Source: Gallionellaceae bacterium (GTDB lineage Bacteria; Pseudomonadota; Gammaproteobacteria; Burkholderiales; Thiobacillaceae). Taken from it: a stretch of 64,000 nucleotides of DNA. Made by a program: the position numbers and the translations under genes. The first letter of the stretch is position 1. Every line of letters begins with the position of its first letter. Under the pieces are notes generated by a model. It saw only the letters and a list, made by a program, of their open reading frames with translations, was not told where the DNA came from and made no database searches. Below are positions 25,101 to 33,023 of the stretch, one piece after another. Location of the stretch: positions 1-64,000 of the forward strand of contig JAQTLN010000011.1 of NCBI GenBank assembly GCA_028714875.1, read 5' to 3'.

Positions 25101-25120
25101 AATGCGAGGCCTGCCAGTAG
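22112..25120 (+). CDS. nrdA: Class I ribonucleoside-diphosphate reductase, alpha subunit
   Basis: This protein of about 1000 aa reduces ribonucleotides to deoxyribonucleotides. It has an N-terminal ATP-cone (IIRRNGAVVAFEPNKIAIAL, residues about 30-120), the catalytic barrel with SSNLCTEITL and CNLGSVNLANHV, and IAPTATIANIVGVSASIEP. The C-terminus ends in CEACQ, the redox-shuttle cysteine pair. Before it is a Gly-rich stretch of about 30 residues (GGNGGNSGAGGMGVGG...) that probably serves as a flexible arm. A start at 22112 follows AAGGAG. NrdR boxes lie upstream. The partner nrdB is 2 kb away. Confidence 0.96.
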   Translation: MQLSSDFQTPGNPILSNAAPAPETAATSPYPDHKIIRRNGAVVAFEPNKIAIALTKAFIAVNGGQAAASARIRELVENLTDNVVSALIRRQPNGGTFHIEDIQDQVELALMRSGEHEVARAYVLYREKRNEERAKQKRQQVEEHTLFCLENGERRPLDLQHLAAVVGAACEGLAETNPQAILQATLRDIYDGVPMDEVRRSLILSARSLIEKDPEYNYVTSRLLMHSIRREVLAEVMGLGEEVGQAEMAGHYADYFTTYIHKGIEAELLDERLRQFDLPRLAAALDSGRDLQFQYLGLQTLYDRYFLHIDERRIELPQAFFMRVAMGLSLNEIDREARALEFYEVLSRFDYMSSTPTLFNAGTRHSQLSSCYLTTIPDDLDGIYQGIKENALLQKFAGGIGNDWTRVRSLGAYIKGTNGKSQGVVPFLKVANDTAVAVNQGGKRKGAVCAFLETWHMDIEEFLELRKNTGDDRRRTHDMNTANWVPDLFMKRVMENAEWTLFSPSDTPDLHDLFGRAFETAYTRYEEKAARGEIKVFKKVAAVGLWRKMISMLFETGHPWITFKDACNVRYTNQHVGVVHSSNLCTEITLHTNDNEIAVCNLGSVNLANHVKDGALDLEKLQKTIRIAMRMLDNVIDINFYNVGKARNSNLKHRPVGLGTMAFQDALHLLRIPYASAEAVEFADRAQEAVAYFAYSASADLAEERGRYNTFNGSLWSKGILPQDSLKLLAEERGGDGVSYLEADFSETLDWDALRRRIMTVGMRNSNCLAIAPTATIANIVGVSASIEPTYQNLFVKSNLSGEFTVVNQYLVRDLKALNLWDEVMVGDIKYFDGSLAKIDRIPGELRALYATAFEVDPVWLIEAGARRQKWIDQAQSLNLYFHGASGKKLDETYKLAWVRGLKTTYYLRSLGATAAEKSTGKGGELNAVSAHGGGNGGNSGAGGMGVGGMNTGMGGGAGGGYVASSNPSTELRADLPEPEFLGRACTMRPGDPGFEECEACQ

Positions 25121-25157
25121 CCAGGCTGGCCGTGCAATCCCCCGCGCCTCCCTGTCG

Positions 25158-25188
25158 CCCCCCTTTCCCAAAGGGGGGCCGGGGGGAT
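25158..25188. repeat. Palindromic repeat, CCCCCCTTT-NNN-AAAGGGGGG family
   Basis: CCCCCCTTT/AAAGGGGGG forms a stem around a CCC loop, followed by CCGGGGGGATT. The same element occurs inside nrdB (27224-27258) and twice between soeA and soeB. It lies in the 165-bp gap between nrdA and the antitoxin gene. Confidence 0.85.
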
Positions 25189-25285
25189 TCGTGGGGATCG
25201 AACATGCGCGGACCTCGCCCAGGCTTCTTGTTCCCCGCGATTCACGGTGATACCTTGGTGACACCCGCAACACAGGAGATTGAAG

Positions 25286-25567
25286 ATGCCCGCCACCACC
25301 ACGCTGAAGCTTCCGGACGCGCTCAAATCCCGCATCGCCAGCGCCGCCGAATACGCCGGCAAAACGCCACATGCGTACATGCTTGAAGCCCTGCAAGCAC
25401 AAACCGAACTGGCGGAAAGACGGCGTGAATTCGTGGATGCCGCGCTACTGGCCAGAGAAGAAGTCGCTCAATACGGTTTGGTCTATGACGCCGACGAGGT
25501 ATTCAGCTACATCCAGTCCCTGCTTGAAGGTAAGCAGGTTGAACGCCCCACTCCGACCAAGTTGTAA
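25286..25567 (+). CDS. Ribbon-helix-helix antitoxin of a type II TA pair
   Basis: This 93-aa protein has an N-terminal RHH/CopG-like segment (TTTLKLPDALKSRIASAAEY, then AGKTPHAYMLEAL) and a C-terminal tail suited to wrap a toxin. It begins at ATG 25286, with CAGGAG ahead; the ORF-track TTG is six bases earlier. It ends 5 bp before a ParE-like toxin gene, the usual antitoxin-first order. It probably represses its own promoter. Confidence 0.82.
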   Translation: MPATTTLKLPDALKSRIASAAEYAGKTPHAYMLEALQAQTELAERRREFVDAALLAREEVAQYGLVYDADEVFSYIQSLLEGKQVERPTPTKL

Positions 25568-25572
25568 GTCTC

Positions 25573-25866
25573 ATGACGCGACTGGTCATTGCGCCACGAG
25601 CGCTGCTGGATATGGAACGGCTGGCAATTTTCCTGCGAGACAGCGATGCCCATGCGGCAAATGAAACCATACCTGGCCTGATGCGCGGCCTGACCATCCT
25701 CAAAGAACACCCGTTAATCGGCCGCAAAGTGGAAGCGGGATTGCGGGAACTGATCATTGCCCGCGGCAAAGCCGGCTATGTAGCGCTCTACGATTTCGAC
25801 GTGACAAATGACACGGCCATCGTGCAGGCGATCCGGCACCAACGCGAACAAGGCTACGCCCCGTGA
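25573..25866 (+). CDS. ParE/RelE-family toxin
   Basis: This 97-aa protein has the ParE-type pattern: RLVIAPRALLDMERLAIFLRD, then LKEHPLIGRKVEAGLRELIIARGKAGYVALYDFD and a terminal IVQAIRHQREQGY. ParE members poison DNA gyrase, RelE members cleave mRNA; the sequence fits ParE better, but this is not decisive. It is paired with the RHH protein upstream. The pair sits between nrdA and nrdB. Confidence 0.82.
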   Translation: MTRLVIAPRALLDMERLAIFLRDSDAHAANETIPGLMRGLTILKEHPLIGRKVEAGLRELIIARGKAGYVALYDFDVTNDTAIVQAIRHQREQGYAP

Positions 25867-25910
25867 TGAAGCTGACCCATTCAAGCCTCCCGACCTAGTC
25901 CACGCAAACC

Positions 25911-26231
25911 ATGATTTTCGACATAGACCCGCTCAGCGAAGCCGAATCGATCGACCTCAACCGCCGCATCGTCGAGCGTTTGAAGTTTCTTTCGCAGATG
26001 CGCGCGCATCGTCGCATGCTGGATTTCAGCGTGGGTGACCGGGTGAGTTTCCAGCCGGACGGGCGCCCACCTTTATTCGGCATCCTCACCCGTTACAACA
26101 AAAAGACCGTGACAGTCATTACCGAGGGCGGCGAACACTGGACCGTATCGCCGCATCTGCTGCGTAAAGTGGTGGATGTCGCGGAGCACGACACGTCGCT
26201 GAAAGCGCTCCCCCAAGGACACCACCCATGA
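25911..26231 (+). CDS. Small conserved-looking protein with an SH3/KOW-like core
   Basis: This 106-aa protein has an N-terminal helical part (LSEAESIDLNRRIVERLKFL) and a core reading VGDRVSFQPDGRPPLFGILT, then RYNKKTVTVITEGG and HWTVSPHLLRKV. It looks like a small beta-barrel of the kind that binds nucleic acid or protein. It overlaps the HDOD gene by 4 bp (ATGA), so the two are translationally coupled. I do not recognise a named family. Confidence 0.65.
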   Translation: MIFDIDPLSEAESIDLNRRIVERLKFLSQMRAHRRMLDFSVGDRVSFQPDGRPPLFGILTRYNKKTVTVITEGGEHWTVSPHLLRKVVDVAEHDTSLKALPQGHHP

Positions 26232-27100
26232 CCCCGCAATCCCTCGCCGCCGAAGTCGAATCGCTGTTCGCCCTGCCCGATGCGGTGCTGCGCGTGCAAG
26301 CCCTGCTTGATGAGCCGGAAGCCAATGCCCGCGAAATCAGCGCCGCCGTCGAACTTGATCCCGGCCTTGCCGCCGGGGTGCTGCACCTGGCCAACAGCCC
26401 GCTTTACGGGCAGCGCGGCCGGGTCGATACGGTGGCGCGCGCCATCGACCTGATCGGCCGCCGCGCCCTGCGCGACATGGTGCTGGCCACCTCGGTGGTG
26501 AAGGTATTCCACGCCATCCCGGAAGAATTCGTGGATATGGCCACGTTCTGGGACAACAGCATCACCTGCGGTGTCGTGGCGCAATTTATCGCCCGCCATC
26601 TCCGCGCCCGTGACGCCGACAGCCTGTTTCTCGCCGGTCTGCTGCATGGTGTCGGGCGCCTGGTGTTCTATGCGCGGCGCCCGGAGGAATACCGCGCCCT
26701 GCTGACGGAAAAACCACAAGGAGAAAAGGCGCTGGCCGCAGCGGAGCAAAACGCCTTCGGCTTCACCTATGCCCATCTCGGCGCCGCCCTGCTGAAGAAC
26801 TGGAGCCTGCCGGAACGGCTCTGTGTCGCCATCGAGCATCAACTCAGCCCCGAAACCACGCCCGCCGCCCACGCCCGCGAAGTCGCCATCATCCATATCG
26901 CCAACGACATCGCCGCCAGCCTGGCGCCCTGCCTCAAACAACGCGAAACACCCGCCCCCTACCTCCCCGGTTTCGACCCCGGCGCCCAGGAAATTCTCGG
27001 CATCGCGAATGAAGACCTGGAGGCCATTCGCCTGGAAGCGCTGGCCCAGACCTTCGACATCATTGAAATCATCAACCCCGGTTCCACGCTGATCTTCTGA
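26228..27100 (+). CDS. HDOD domain protein
   Basis: This 290-aa cytoplasmic protein is made of one HDOD domain: [36 protein letters not shown], then [26 protein letters not shown] proteins relate to HD phosphohydrolases but usually lack full catalytic residues and act in signalling. It overlaps the preceding small gene by 4 bp and ends 29 bp before nrdB, so it probably shares the nrdB transcript. Its role next to ribonucleotide reductase is unknown. Confidence 0.88.
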   Translation: MTPQSLAAEVESLFALPDAVLRVQALLDEPEANAREISAAVELDPGLAAGVLHLANSPLYGQRGRVDTVARAIDLIGRRALRDMVLATSVVKVFHAIPEEFVDMATFWDNSITCGVVAQFIARHLRARDADSLFLAGLLHGVGRLVFYARRPEEYRALLTEKPQGEKALAAAEQNAFGFTYAHLGAALLKNWSLPERLCVAIEHQLSPETTPAAHAREVAIIHIANDIAASLAPCLKQRETPAPYLPGFDPGAQEILGIANEDLEAIRLEALAQTFDIIEIINPGSTLIF

Positions 27101-27129
27101 TCGCGCCGCGCCCACACAAGGAGACCCCA

Positions 27130-28317
27130 ATGCTTAATTTCGACGACGACTACGCCGCCCCCGCCGCCCACCCCATGCCGCCCGCCGCGCCACCGCGTCC
27201 GCAACTGCAACCCGCCTGGGGCGCCCCCCCCTTTCCCAAAGGGGGGCCGGGGGGGATTTCCACACCCGCCGCCGCGAAGCCGGCCGATGACATCGCCCAC
27301 CGCCGCGTCCGCGTCGAAGACAAGCTGATCATCAACGCCCGCGCCGACGTCAACCAACTGGTGCCGTTCAAATACAAATGGGCCTGGGAAAAATACATCG
27401 CCGCCTGCGCCAACCACTGGATGCCGCAGGAAGTGAACATGAACCGCGACATCGCCACCTGGAAAGACCCCAACGGCCTCTCCGATGACGAGCGCCACAT
27501 CATCAAGCGCAACCTGGGTTTCTTCGTCACCGCCGACAGCCTGGCCGCCAACAACATCGTGCTCGGCACCTATCGCCAGATCACCGCGCCCGAGTGCCGC
27601 CAATACCTGCTGCGGCAAGCCTTCGAGGAAGCCATCCACACCCACGCCTATCAGTACATCGTGGAAAGCCTGGGCCTGGATGAGGGCGAAATCTTTAACG
27701 CCTACCACGAGGTGAGCAGCATCAAGGCCAAGGACGAATTCCTGCTGCCCTACATTGACGTGCTCTCCAACCCCACCTTCAAGACCGGCACGCCGGAAAC
27801 CGACCAGGCCTTCCTGAAAAGCCTGATCGCCTTCGCCTGCATCATGGAAGGCCTGTTCTTCTATGTCGGTTTCGTCCAGATATTGGCGCTGGGCCGCCAG
27901 AACAAGATGACCGGCGCCGCCGAGCAATACCAGTACATCCTGCGCGACGAGTCCATGCACTGCAATTTCGGCATCGACATGATCAACCAGATCAAGCTGG
28001 AAAACCCCGGCCTGTGGACCAACGCCCTCAAGGCCGAGCTCAAAGGCATGTTCGAAAAAGCCGTCGAGCTGGAATACAAATACGCCGAAGACACCATGCC
28101 GCGCGGCGTACTCGGCCTCAACGCGCCGATGTTCAAGGAATACCTGCGCTTCATCGCCAACCGCCGCGCCACCCAGATCGGCCTCGACGAACTTTACCCG
28201 GGTGCTTCCAACCCCTTCCCCTGGATGGCGGAAATGATCGACCTGAAGAAGGAAAAGAACTTCTTCGAAACCCGGGTCACCGAATACCAGACCGGTGGCG
28301 CGCTGGCCTGGGATTGA
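27130..28317 (+). CDS. nrdB: Class I ribonucleoside-diphosphate reductase, beta subunit
   Basis: This 395-aa radical-generating subunit has the diiron ligands in [20 protein letters not shown] and [13 protein letters not shown], with the earlier carboxylate in the ferritin-like bundle. The conserved start of the family ([19 protein letters not shown]) begins only at residue about 58. The stretch before it includes [14 protein letters not shown], encoded by an inserted palindromic repeat that keeps the frame. The AAGGAG before ATG 27130 supports that start. Partner nrdA is upstream, past the TA pair and HDOD gene. Confidence 0.95.
   Translation: MLNFDDDYAAPAAHPMPPAAPPRPQLQPAWGAPPFPKGGPGGISTPAAAKPADDIAHRRVRVEDKLIINARADVNQLVPFKYKWAWEKYIAACANHWMPQEVNMNRDIATWKDPNGLSDDERHIIKRNLGFFVTADSLAANNIVLGTYRQITAPECRQYLLRQAFEEAIHTHAYQYIVESLGLDEGEIFNAYHEVSSIKAKDEFLLPYIDVLSNPTFKTGTPETDQAFLKSLIAFACIMEGLFFYVGFVQILALGRQNKMTGAAEQYQYILRDESMHCNFGIDMINQIKLENPGLWTNALKAELKGMFEKAVELEYKYAEDTMPRGVLGLNAPMFKEYLRFIANRRATQIGLDELYPGASNPFPWMAEMIDLKKEKNFFETRVTEYQTGGALAWD
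27224..27258. repeat. Palindromic repeat inserted in frame within nrdB
   Basis: The CCCCCC-CTTTCCCAAAG-GGGGG palindrome with trailing CCGGGGGGGATT matches the intergenic copy at 25158-25188 almost base for base. Here it encodes residues 33-43 of NrdB without breaking the frame. Confidence 0.9.
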
Positions 28318-28364
28318 ACCGACACTTCGCTCCAACCACACCCTATCCAACCAGGACTCCACCG

Positions 28365-28724
28365 ATGAAAACCCTATTCCTGCTCTCCTTGCTCACCCTC
28401 TCCACCAGCGCCCTTGCCGCCACTCCGGCCAGCAACCCGCATGCCGGCATGAACCTGCCGGCCATGAATGCGCCCGCCGTTCAGCCATTGCAACAAGCCA
28501 CCGTACTGAGCACTCTCAGCGCACCCCCGTACATCTACATCGAAGCGATGCAAGACAAGAAAACCCTCTGGCTGGCGGCCAACAGCATTGCCGTGAAGAA
28601 AGGCGACGCCATTCAATTCGCCCCGGATATGGTCATGGAAAACTTCTACAGCAAGACGCTGAAGCGCACGTTCCCCAGTGTCGTCTTCGTCAGCCGCGTG
28701 GTCGTCGGCGGCGCGAAGAAATAA
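28365..28724 (+). CDS. Small secreted NrfJ-like protein
   Basis: This 119-aa protein has a clear signal peptide (MKTLFLLSLLTLSTSALA). The mature part contains PPYIYIEAMQDKKTLWLAAN and VKKGDAIQF, then MENFYSKTLKRTFPSVVFVSRV. This matches small periplasmic proteins found near nitrite reductase (NrfJ-like) and elsewhere. The ORF track gives a longer frame from 28014 that overlaps nrdB; the signal peptide fixes ATG 28365. It follows nrdB by 47 bp. Function is unknown. Confidence 0.75.
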   Translation: MKTLFLLSLLTLSTSALAATPASNPHAGMNLPAMNAPAVQPLQQATVLSTLSAPPYIYIEAMQDKKTLWLAANSIAVKKGDAIQFAPDMVMENFYSKTLKRTFPSVVFVSRVVVGGAKK

Positions 28725-29082
28725 TCCTAGAAACGGCAGTTGGGCGCGCGGCGGTCTCACCGTTACTGTGAGCACGATCGCGGGCTCAAGTGTTGCATGA
28801 GCGGTCAAGCGTGGTTTCCAGGTTGATCCACCACTCCCCTCATGGGTAGATGACAGCAACCTGGAATCCGCTTGCACAGGCTTTTCCAGCCTGGCCAGAT
28901 GTCCTCCTGCCTGACAGGCTGTCGTTCCTCTCCCACATCCGTAGTCTTCTGTTTCTCCCCGTTTACACATGGGTTTTCCCCATGCCTGTGATACATGAGA
29001 AAATTAGCATTCACTAATTTTCAAACGCCCGCCCGAGCATTTCCGACCAGGCGGGTTCGCCGCACAGGCAAGGACAATCCAC
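28725..29082. other. Intergenic region upstream of soeA with a 9-bp inverted repeat
   Basis: No gene is supported in this 358-bp gap. At 28999-29022 lies GAAAATTAG-CATTCA-CTAATTTTC, a perfect 9-bp AT-rich inverted repeat about 60 bp before the soeA GTG. In this GC-rich genome it stands out and could be an operator or part of the soe promoter. Confidence 0.5.
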
Positions 29083-31989
29083 GTGACCACAGCCACCACC
29101 GACTCCAAGGACGGTTCCACCACCCTGCACGAGGAAGTCCGCACCACCACCTGCTACATGTGTGCTTGCCGTTGCGGCATCAAAGTGCACTTGAAGAATG
29201 GGGAAGTGCGCTTCATCGAGGGTAATGCCGACCATCCGCTGAATCAGGGCGTGCTTTGCGCCAAGGGCTCCAGCGGCATCATGAAACAGTATTCGCCGGC
29301 GCGGCTGACCCGGCCGTTGCGCCGCAAGGCGGGAGCCGATCGGGGTGCCGGCGAATTCGAGGCGATTTCCTGGGAGGAAGCCTTCTCCATCCTGGAAGAA
29401 CGCCTGGGCAATATCCGCGCGACCGATCCGAAGAAATTCGCGCTGTTCACCGGGCGCGACCAGATGCAGGCGTTGACCGGGCTGTTCGCGCGCCAGTTCG
29501 GCACGCCCAACTACGCGGCGCATGGCGGTTTCTGTTCGGTGAACATGGCGGCCGGGCTGATCTACACCATCGGCGGCTCGTTCTGGGAATTCGGCGGGCC
29601 GGACCTGGACCGCGCCAAGTTGTTCGTGATGCTGGGCACGGCCGAAGACCACCATTCCAACCCGATGAAGATGGCGCTGTCGAAGTTCAAGCGCGACGGC
29701 GGCCGCTTCATTTCGATCAATCCGGTGCGCACCGGCTATTCGTCCATCGCCGACGAGTGGGTGCCGATCCGCCCCGGCACCGACGGCGCCCTGCTGCTGG
29801 CGCTGATCAACGAGATCATCAAGCAGGGACTGTACGACCGCGAGTTTCTGGTCAATTACAGCAACTCCGCCGAGCTGGTGAACCAGAACCCGGACAGCCC
29901 GGAGTACGGCATGTTCGTGCGCTTCGAAGTGCCGCCCGAGGAGGGCTGTTTCGATCCGCAGAACAAGTTGTGGTGGGATCGCGAGTTGAACCGGCCGGTG
30001 TCCACCCAGACGCCTGGTGTCGAGCCGCGCCTGCTGGGTGAATTCACCTTGCCCGACGGCACCCCGGTGAAGCCCGCCTTCCAGTTGCTCTCCGAACGGG
30101 TGGAACACTACACACCGGATTGGGCGGCCGGCATCACCGGCATTCCGGCTGCGACCATCAAGCGCCTGGCGCACGAGATGGGCGTCACCGCGCGCGACCA
30201 GAAGATCGAATTGCCGATCGCCTGGACCGACGTCTGGGACAACGAGCACGACACGGTGACCGGCAACCCGGTGGCCTTCCACGCCATGCGCGGCCTGGCG
30301 GCGCATTCCAACGGTTTCCACAGCATCCGCGCCCTGGGCATCCTGATGTCGCTGCTGGGCACCATCGACCGCCCCGGCGGCTTCCGCCACAAGGCGCCGT
30401 TCCCGCGGCCGATTCCGCCTTGCGCCAAGACGGCCAAGGGGCCAGAGGACGTGCAACCGAACACGCCCTTGAACGGCATGCCGCTGGGCTGGCCGGCGGA
30501 CCCGGATGATCTGTTCGTGGACGACCAGGGCCAGCCGGTACGCATCGACAAGGCCTTCTCCTGGGAATTCCCACTCTCGGTGCACGGCCTGATGCACAAC
30601 GTCATCACCAACGCCTGGCGCGGCGACCCGTACAAGATCGACACCCTGCTGATCTTCATGGCCAACATGGCGTGGAACTCGACCATGAATACGGTGGAAG
30701 TGCGCAAGATGCTCAATGACAAGGAAGAAGACGGCGAATACAAGATTCCGTTCATCGTGGTCGCGGATGCCTTCCAGTCGGAAATGACCGCCTTCGCCGA
30801 CCTGATCCTGCCGGATACCACCTACCTGGAACGCCATGACGCCATGTCCATGCTGGACCGGCCGATTTCCGAGTTCGACGGCCCGGTGGATTCGGTGCGT
30901 ATCCCGGTGCTGCCGCCCACCGGCGAGTGCAAGCCATTCCAGGAGGTGCTGATCGAACTGGGCACGCGCCTGAAACTGCCCGCCTTCACCACGGCCGAGG
31001 GCAAGCGCAAGTACCGCGACTACCCGGACTTCATCATCAACTTCGAGACCGCGCCCGGCTCCGGCATCGGCTTCCTCGCCGGCTGGCGCGGCAAGGGCGG
31101 CGAGAAGTCGATGAAGGGTGCGCCCAACTCGAACCAGTGGCAGATGTACGAGAAGAACAATTGCGTGTTCCAGTACCACCTGCCGAAGAGCTACCAGTAC
31201 ATGCGCAACTGGAACCAGGGTTACCTGCAATGGGCGCAGGCGCATGGCATGACGCGGCACGCCGAGCCGATCAACATCCACATCTATTCCGAAGTGTTGC
31301 AGAAATTCCGCCTCGCGGCGCAGGGCAAGACCGATGGACGGCAACCGCCGGAACACCTGAAAAAGCGGGTCGAGACCTATTTCGACCCCCTGCCCTTCTA
31401 TTACGAGCCGCTGGAAGCCACGCTCACCGACAAGCACAAGTACCCCTTGAGCGCGATCACCCAGCGGCCGATGGCCATGTATCACTCCTGGGATTCGCAG
31501 AATGCCTGGCTGCGACAGATCCACGCCTACAACTATCTCCACATGAACCCGCTGGCGGCGCGCGCCCAGGGCATCGGCGACGGCGACTGGATCTGGGTGG
31601 AAAGCCAGTGGGGCAAGGTGCGCTGCCTGGCGCGCTATTCCGAGGCGGTGGAACCCGGCACGGTGTGGACCTGGAACGCCATCGGCAAGGCGGCCGGCGC
31701 CTGGAATCTGTCGCCGGAAGCCAACGAGGCCACACAGGGCTTCCTGCTCAACCACCTGATCTCGGAAGAACTGCCGCCGAACGAGGATGGCGAACACATC
31801 TCCAACTCCGACCCGGTGACCGGACAGGCCGCCTGGTACGACGTCCGGGTGCGCATCTACAAGGCCAAGGAAGGCGCCCACGACACCTGGCCGCAATTCA
31901 AGGCGGTGCCACCGGCACCGGGTACGCCGCCGCGACGGCCGTGGCAGAACTATTTCGCCGGGGTGTTCCGGAAAGGGGAAGGCAAATGA
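29083..31989 (+). CDS. soeA: SoeA-like molybdopterin oxidoreductase (sulfite dehydrogenase catalytic subunit)
   Basis: This 968-aa member of the DMSO reductase family begins with a [4Fe-4S] site Cys24-x2-Cys27-x3-Cys31-x27-Cys59 (CYMCACRCGI). Cys151 in AHGGFCSVNMAAG is a likely Mo ligand. There is no twin-arginine signal, so it should face the cytoplasm. With soeB and soeC this fits SoeABC, which oxidises sulfite to sulfate and feeds quinone in sulfur bacteria. Related PhsABC/PsrABC complexes normally have a Tat signal on the A subunit. The GTG start is supported by AAGGAC upstream. Confidence 0.85.
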   Translation: MTTATTDSKDGSTTLHEEVRTTTCYMCACRCGIKVHLKNGEVRFIEGNADHPLNQGVLCAKGSSGIMKQYSPARLTRPLRRKAGADRGAGEFEAISWEEAFSILEERLGNIRATDPKKFALFTGRDQMQALTGLFARQFGTPNYAAHGGFCSVNMAAGLIYTIGGSFWEFGGPDLDRAKLFVMLGTAEDHHSNPMKMALSKFKRDGGRFISINPVRTGYSSIADEWVPIRPGTDGALLLALINEIIKQGLYDREFLVNYSNSAELVNQNPDSPEYGMFVRFEVPPEEGCFDPQNKLWWDRELNRPVSTQTPGVEPRLLGEFTLPDGTPVKPAFQLLSERVEHYTPDWAAGITGIPAATIKRLAHEMGVTARDQKIELPIAWTDVWDNEHDTVTGNPVAFHAMRGLAAHSNGFHSIRALGILMSLLGTIDRPGGFRHKAPFPRPIPPCAKTAKGPEDVQPNTPLNGMPLGWPADPDDLFVDDQGQPVRIDKAFSWEFPLSVHGLMHNVITNAWRGDPYKIDTLLIFMANMAWNSTMNTVEVRKMLNDKEEDGEYKIPFIVVADAFQSEMTAFADLILPDTTYLERHDAMSMLDRPISEFDGPVDSVRIPVLPPTGECKPFQEVLIELGTRLKLPAFTTAEGKRKYRDYPDFIINFETAPGSGIGFLAGWRGKGGEKSMKGAPNSNQWQMYEKNNCVFQYHLPKSYQYMRNWNQGYLQWAQAHGMTRHAEPINIHIYSEVLQKFRLAAQGKTDGRQPPEHLKKRVETYFDPLPFYYEPLEATLTDKHKYPLSAITQRPMAMYHSWDSQNAWLRQIHAYNYLHMNPLAARAQGIGDGDWIWVESQWGKVRCLARYSEAVEPGTVWTWNAIGKAAGAWNLSPEANEATQGFLLNHLISEELPPNEDGEHISNSDPVTGQAAWYDVRVRIYKAKEGAHDTWPQFKAVPPAPGTPPRRPWQNYFAGVFRKGEGK

Positions 31990-32009
31990 GCCCGTCGACT
32001 CGCCACCAT

Positions 32010-32107
32010 TCCCCCCTTTACCAAAGGGGGGCCAGGGGGGATTTTTCAGAGGCTGGCTTATCCACCGGCGTCAAATCCCCCTCATTCCCCCTTTGCAAAG
32101 GGGGAAG
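32010..32107. repeat. Two palindromic repeats in the soeA-soeB gap
   Basis: CCCCCCTTT/AAAGGGGGG with loop ACC lies at 32011-32031, followed by CCAGGGGGGATTTTT. CCCCCTTTG/CAAAGGGGG lies at 32087-32104. These belong to the family seen at 25.2 kb and inside nrdB. They occupy most of the 175-bp gap between two genes of one complex. Confidence 0.88.
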
Positions 32108-32164
32108 GTGTCACGCGACATGCGGCGGGCTTGATCAGCGTAGTGCTTTGGCAAGGAATAAACC

Positions 32165-32890
32165 GTGACCCAACTCGCCCTGGTCATCGACCTCAACGTC
32201 TGCGTCGGCTGCCATGCCTGCGTCACCAGTTGCAAACAGTGGAACACCTCCGGCGAGGCCGGCCCGCTGTTCGACGACAACCCCTATGGCCGCGACCCCA
32301 CCGGCACCTTCTTCAATCGAGTGCAGACCTATGAGGTCGGCGAATACCCCTGCACCGAGACGCTGCATTTCCCGAAGTCATGTCTGCATTGCGAAGACCC
32401 GCCCTGCGTGCCGGTGTGCCCGACCGGCGCCTCCTACAAGCGCAAGGAAGACGGCATCGTCCTGGTCGATTACGACAAATGCATCGGCTGTAAGTACTGC
32501 TCCTGGGCCTGCCCCTACGGCGCCCGCGAGCTGGACGAAAAGCAGCAGGTGATGAAGAAATGCACCCTGTGCGTCGATCGCATCTACGACACCCGCATTC
32601 CGGAAGACCGCAGAAAACCCGCCTGCGTGATTTCCTGCCCGACCAGCGCGCGCCTGTTCGGCGACGTGCACGATCCGGAATCGGATGTCTCCATCGCCAT
32701 CCGTGAAAGCGGCGGCTACCCGCTGATGCCCGAGTGGGGCACCAAGCCTTCCAACCACTACCTGCCCCGGCGCAAGACCAAGATGCGCATCCATGAAGAC
32801 GAACTGGTGCGCGCCGACAACCCGCTCAGGAAGGAAGACATCCGGCACGAAGTCAGCAAGGACGCCACGCTGGACGATTGGTTGATGTAA
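32165..32890 (+). CDS. soeB: SoeB-like four-cluster ferredoxin subunit
   Basis: This 241-aa electron-transfer subunit has four cysteine groups: CVGCHACVTSC, CLHCEDPPCVPVCPTG, CIGCKYCSWACPYG and CTLCVDRI with a later CVISCPTSA. Four [4Fe-4S] clusters would link the SoeA active site to the membrane subunit. There is no signal peptide. It starts at GTG 32165. It is separated from soeA by repeats but clearly belongs to the same operon by order. Confidence 0.88.
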   Translation: MTQLALVIDLNVCVGCHACVTSCKQWNTSGEAGPLFDDNPYGRDPTGTFFNRVQTYEVGEYPCTETLHFPKSCLHCEDPPCVPVCPTGASYKRKEDGIVLVDYDKCIGCKYCSWACPYGARELDEKQQVMKKCTLCVDRIYDTRIPEDRRKPACVISCPTSARLFGDVHDPESDVSIAIRESGGYPLMPEWGTKPSNHYLPRRKTKMRIHEDELVRADNPLRKEDIRHEVSKDATLDDWLM

Positions 32891-32900
32891 TTGTTTTTCT

Positions 32901-33000
32901 CCCCTCCCCCGCCGGGGGAGGGGCAGGGGGAGAGGGAACGACGGTGGCTAAATCAACCCGATCTCCCTCACCCCCGGCCCCTCTCCCAAAGGGAGAGGGG
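32901..33000. repeat. Two G/C-stem palindromes in the soeB-soeC gap
   Basis: CCCCTCCCCC/GGGGGAGGGG with a GCC loop lies at 32901-32923. CCCCTCTCCC/GGGAGAGGGG with an AAA loop lies at 32978-33000. Both stems are perfect 10 bp. This is a different family from that between soeA and soeB. They fill the 133-bp gap and end 24 bp before the soeC ATG. Confidence 0.88.
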
Positions 33001-33023
33001 AGTACCGCACCTGGAGTTAACTT

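Noticed and set aside
28014-28364. 5' half of the 236-aa ORF after nrdB
   Set aside because: It overlaps nrdB in another frame; the signal peptide at 28365 gives the true start.
28725-29082. tRNA or small RNA gene in the gap before soeA
   Set aside because: I looked for a cloverleaf and found none; only the 9-bp inverted repeat stands out.
29014-31896. 960-aa minus-strand ORF
   Set aside because: It is antisense to soeA, whose Fe-S and Mo motifs are clear. Long antisense frames are common in GC-rich DNA.
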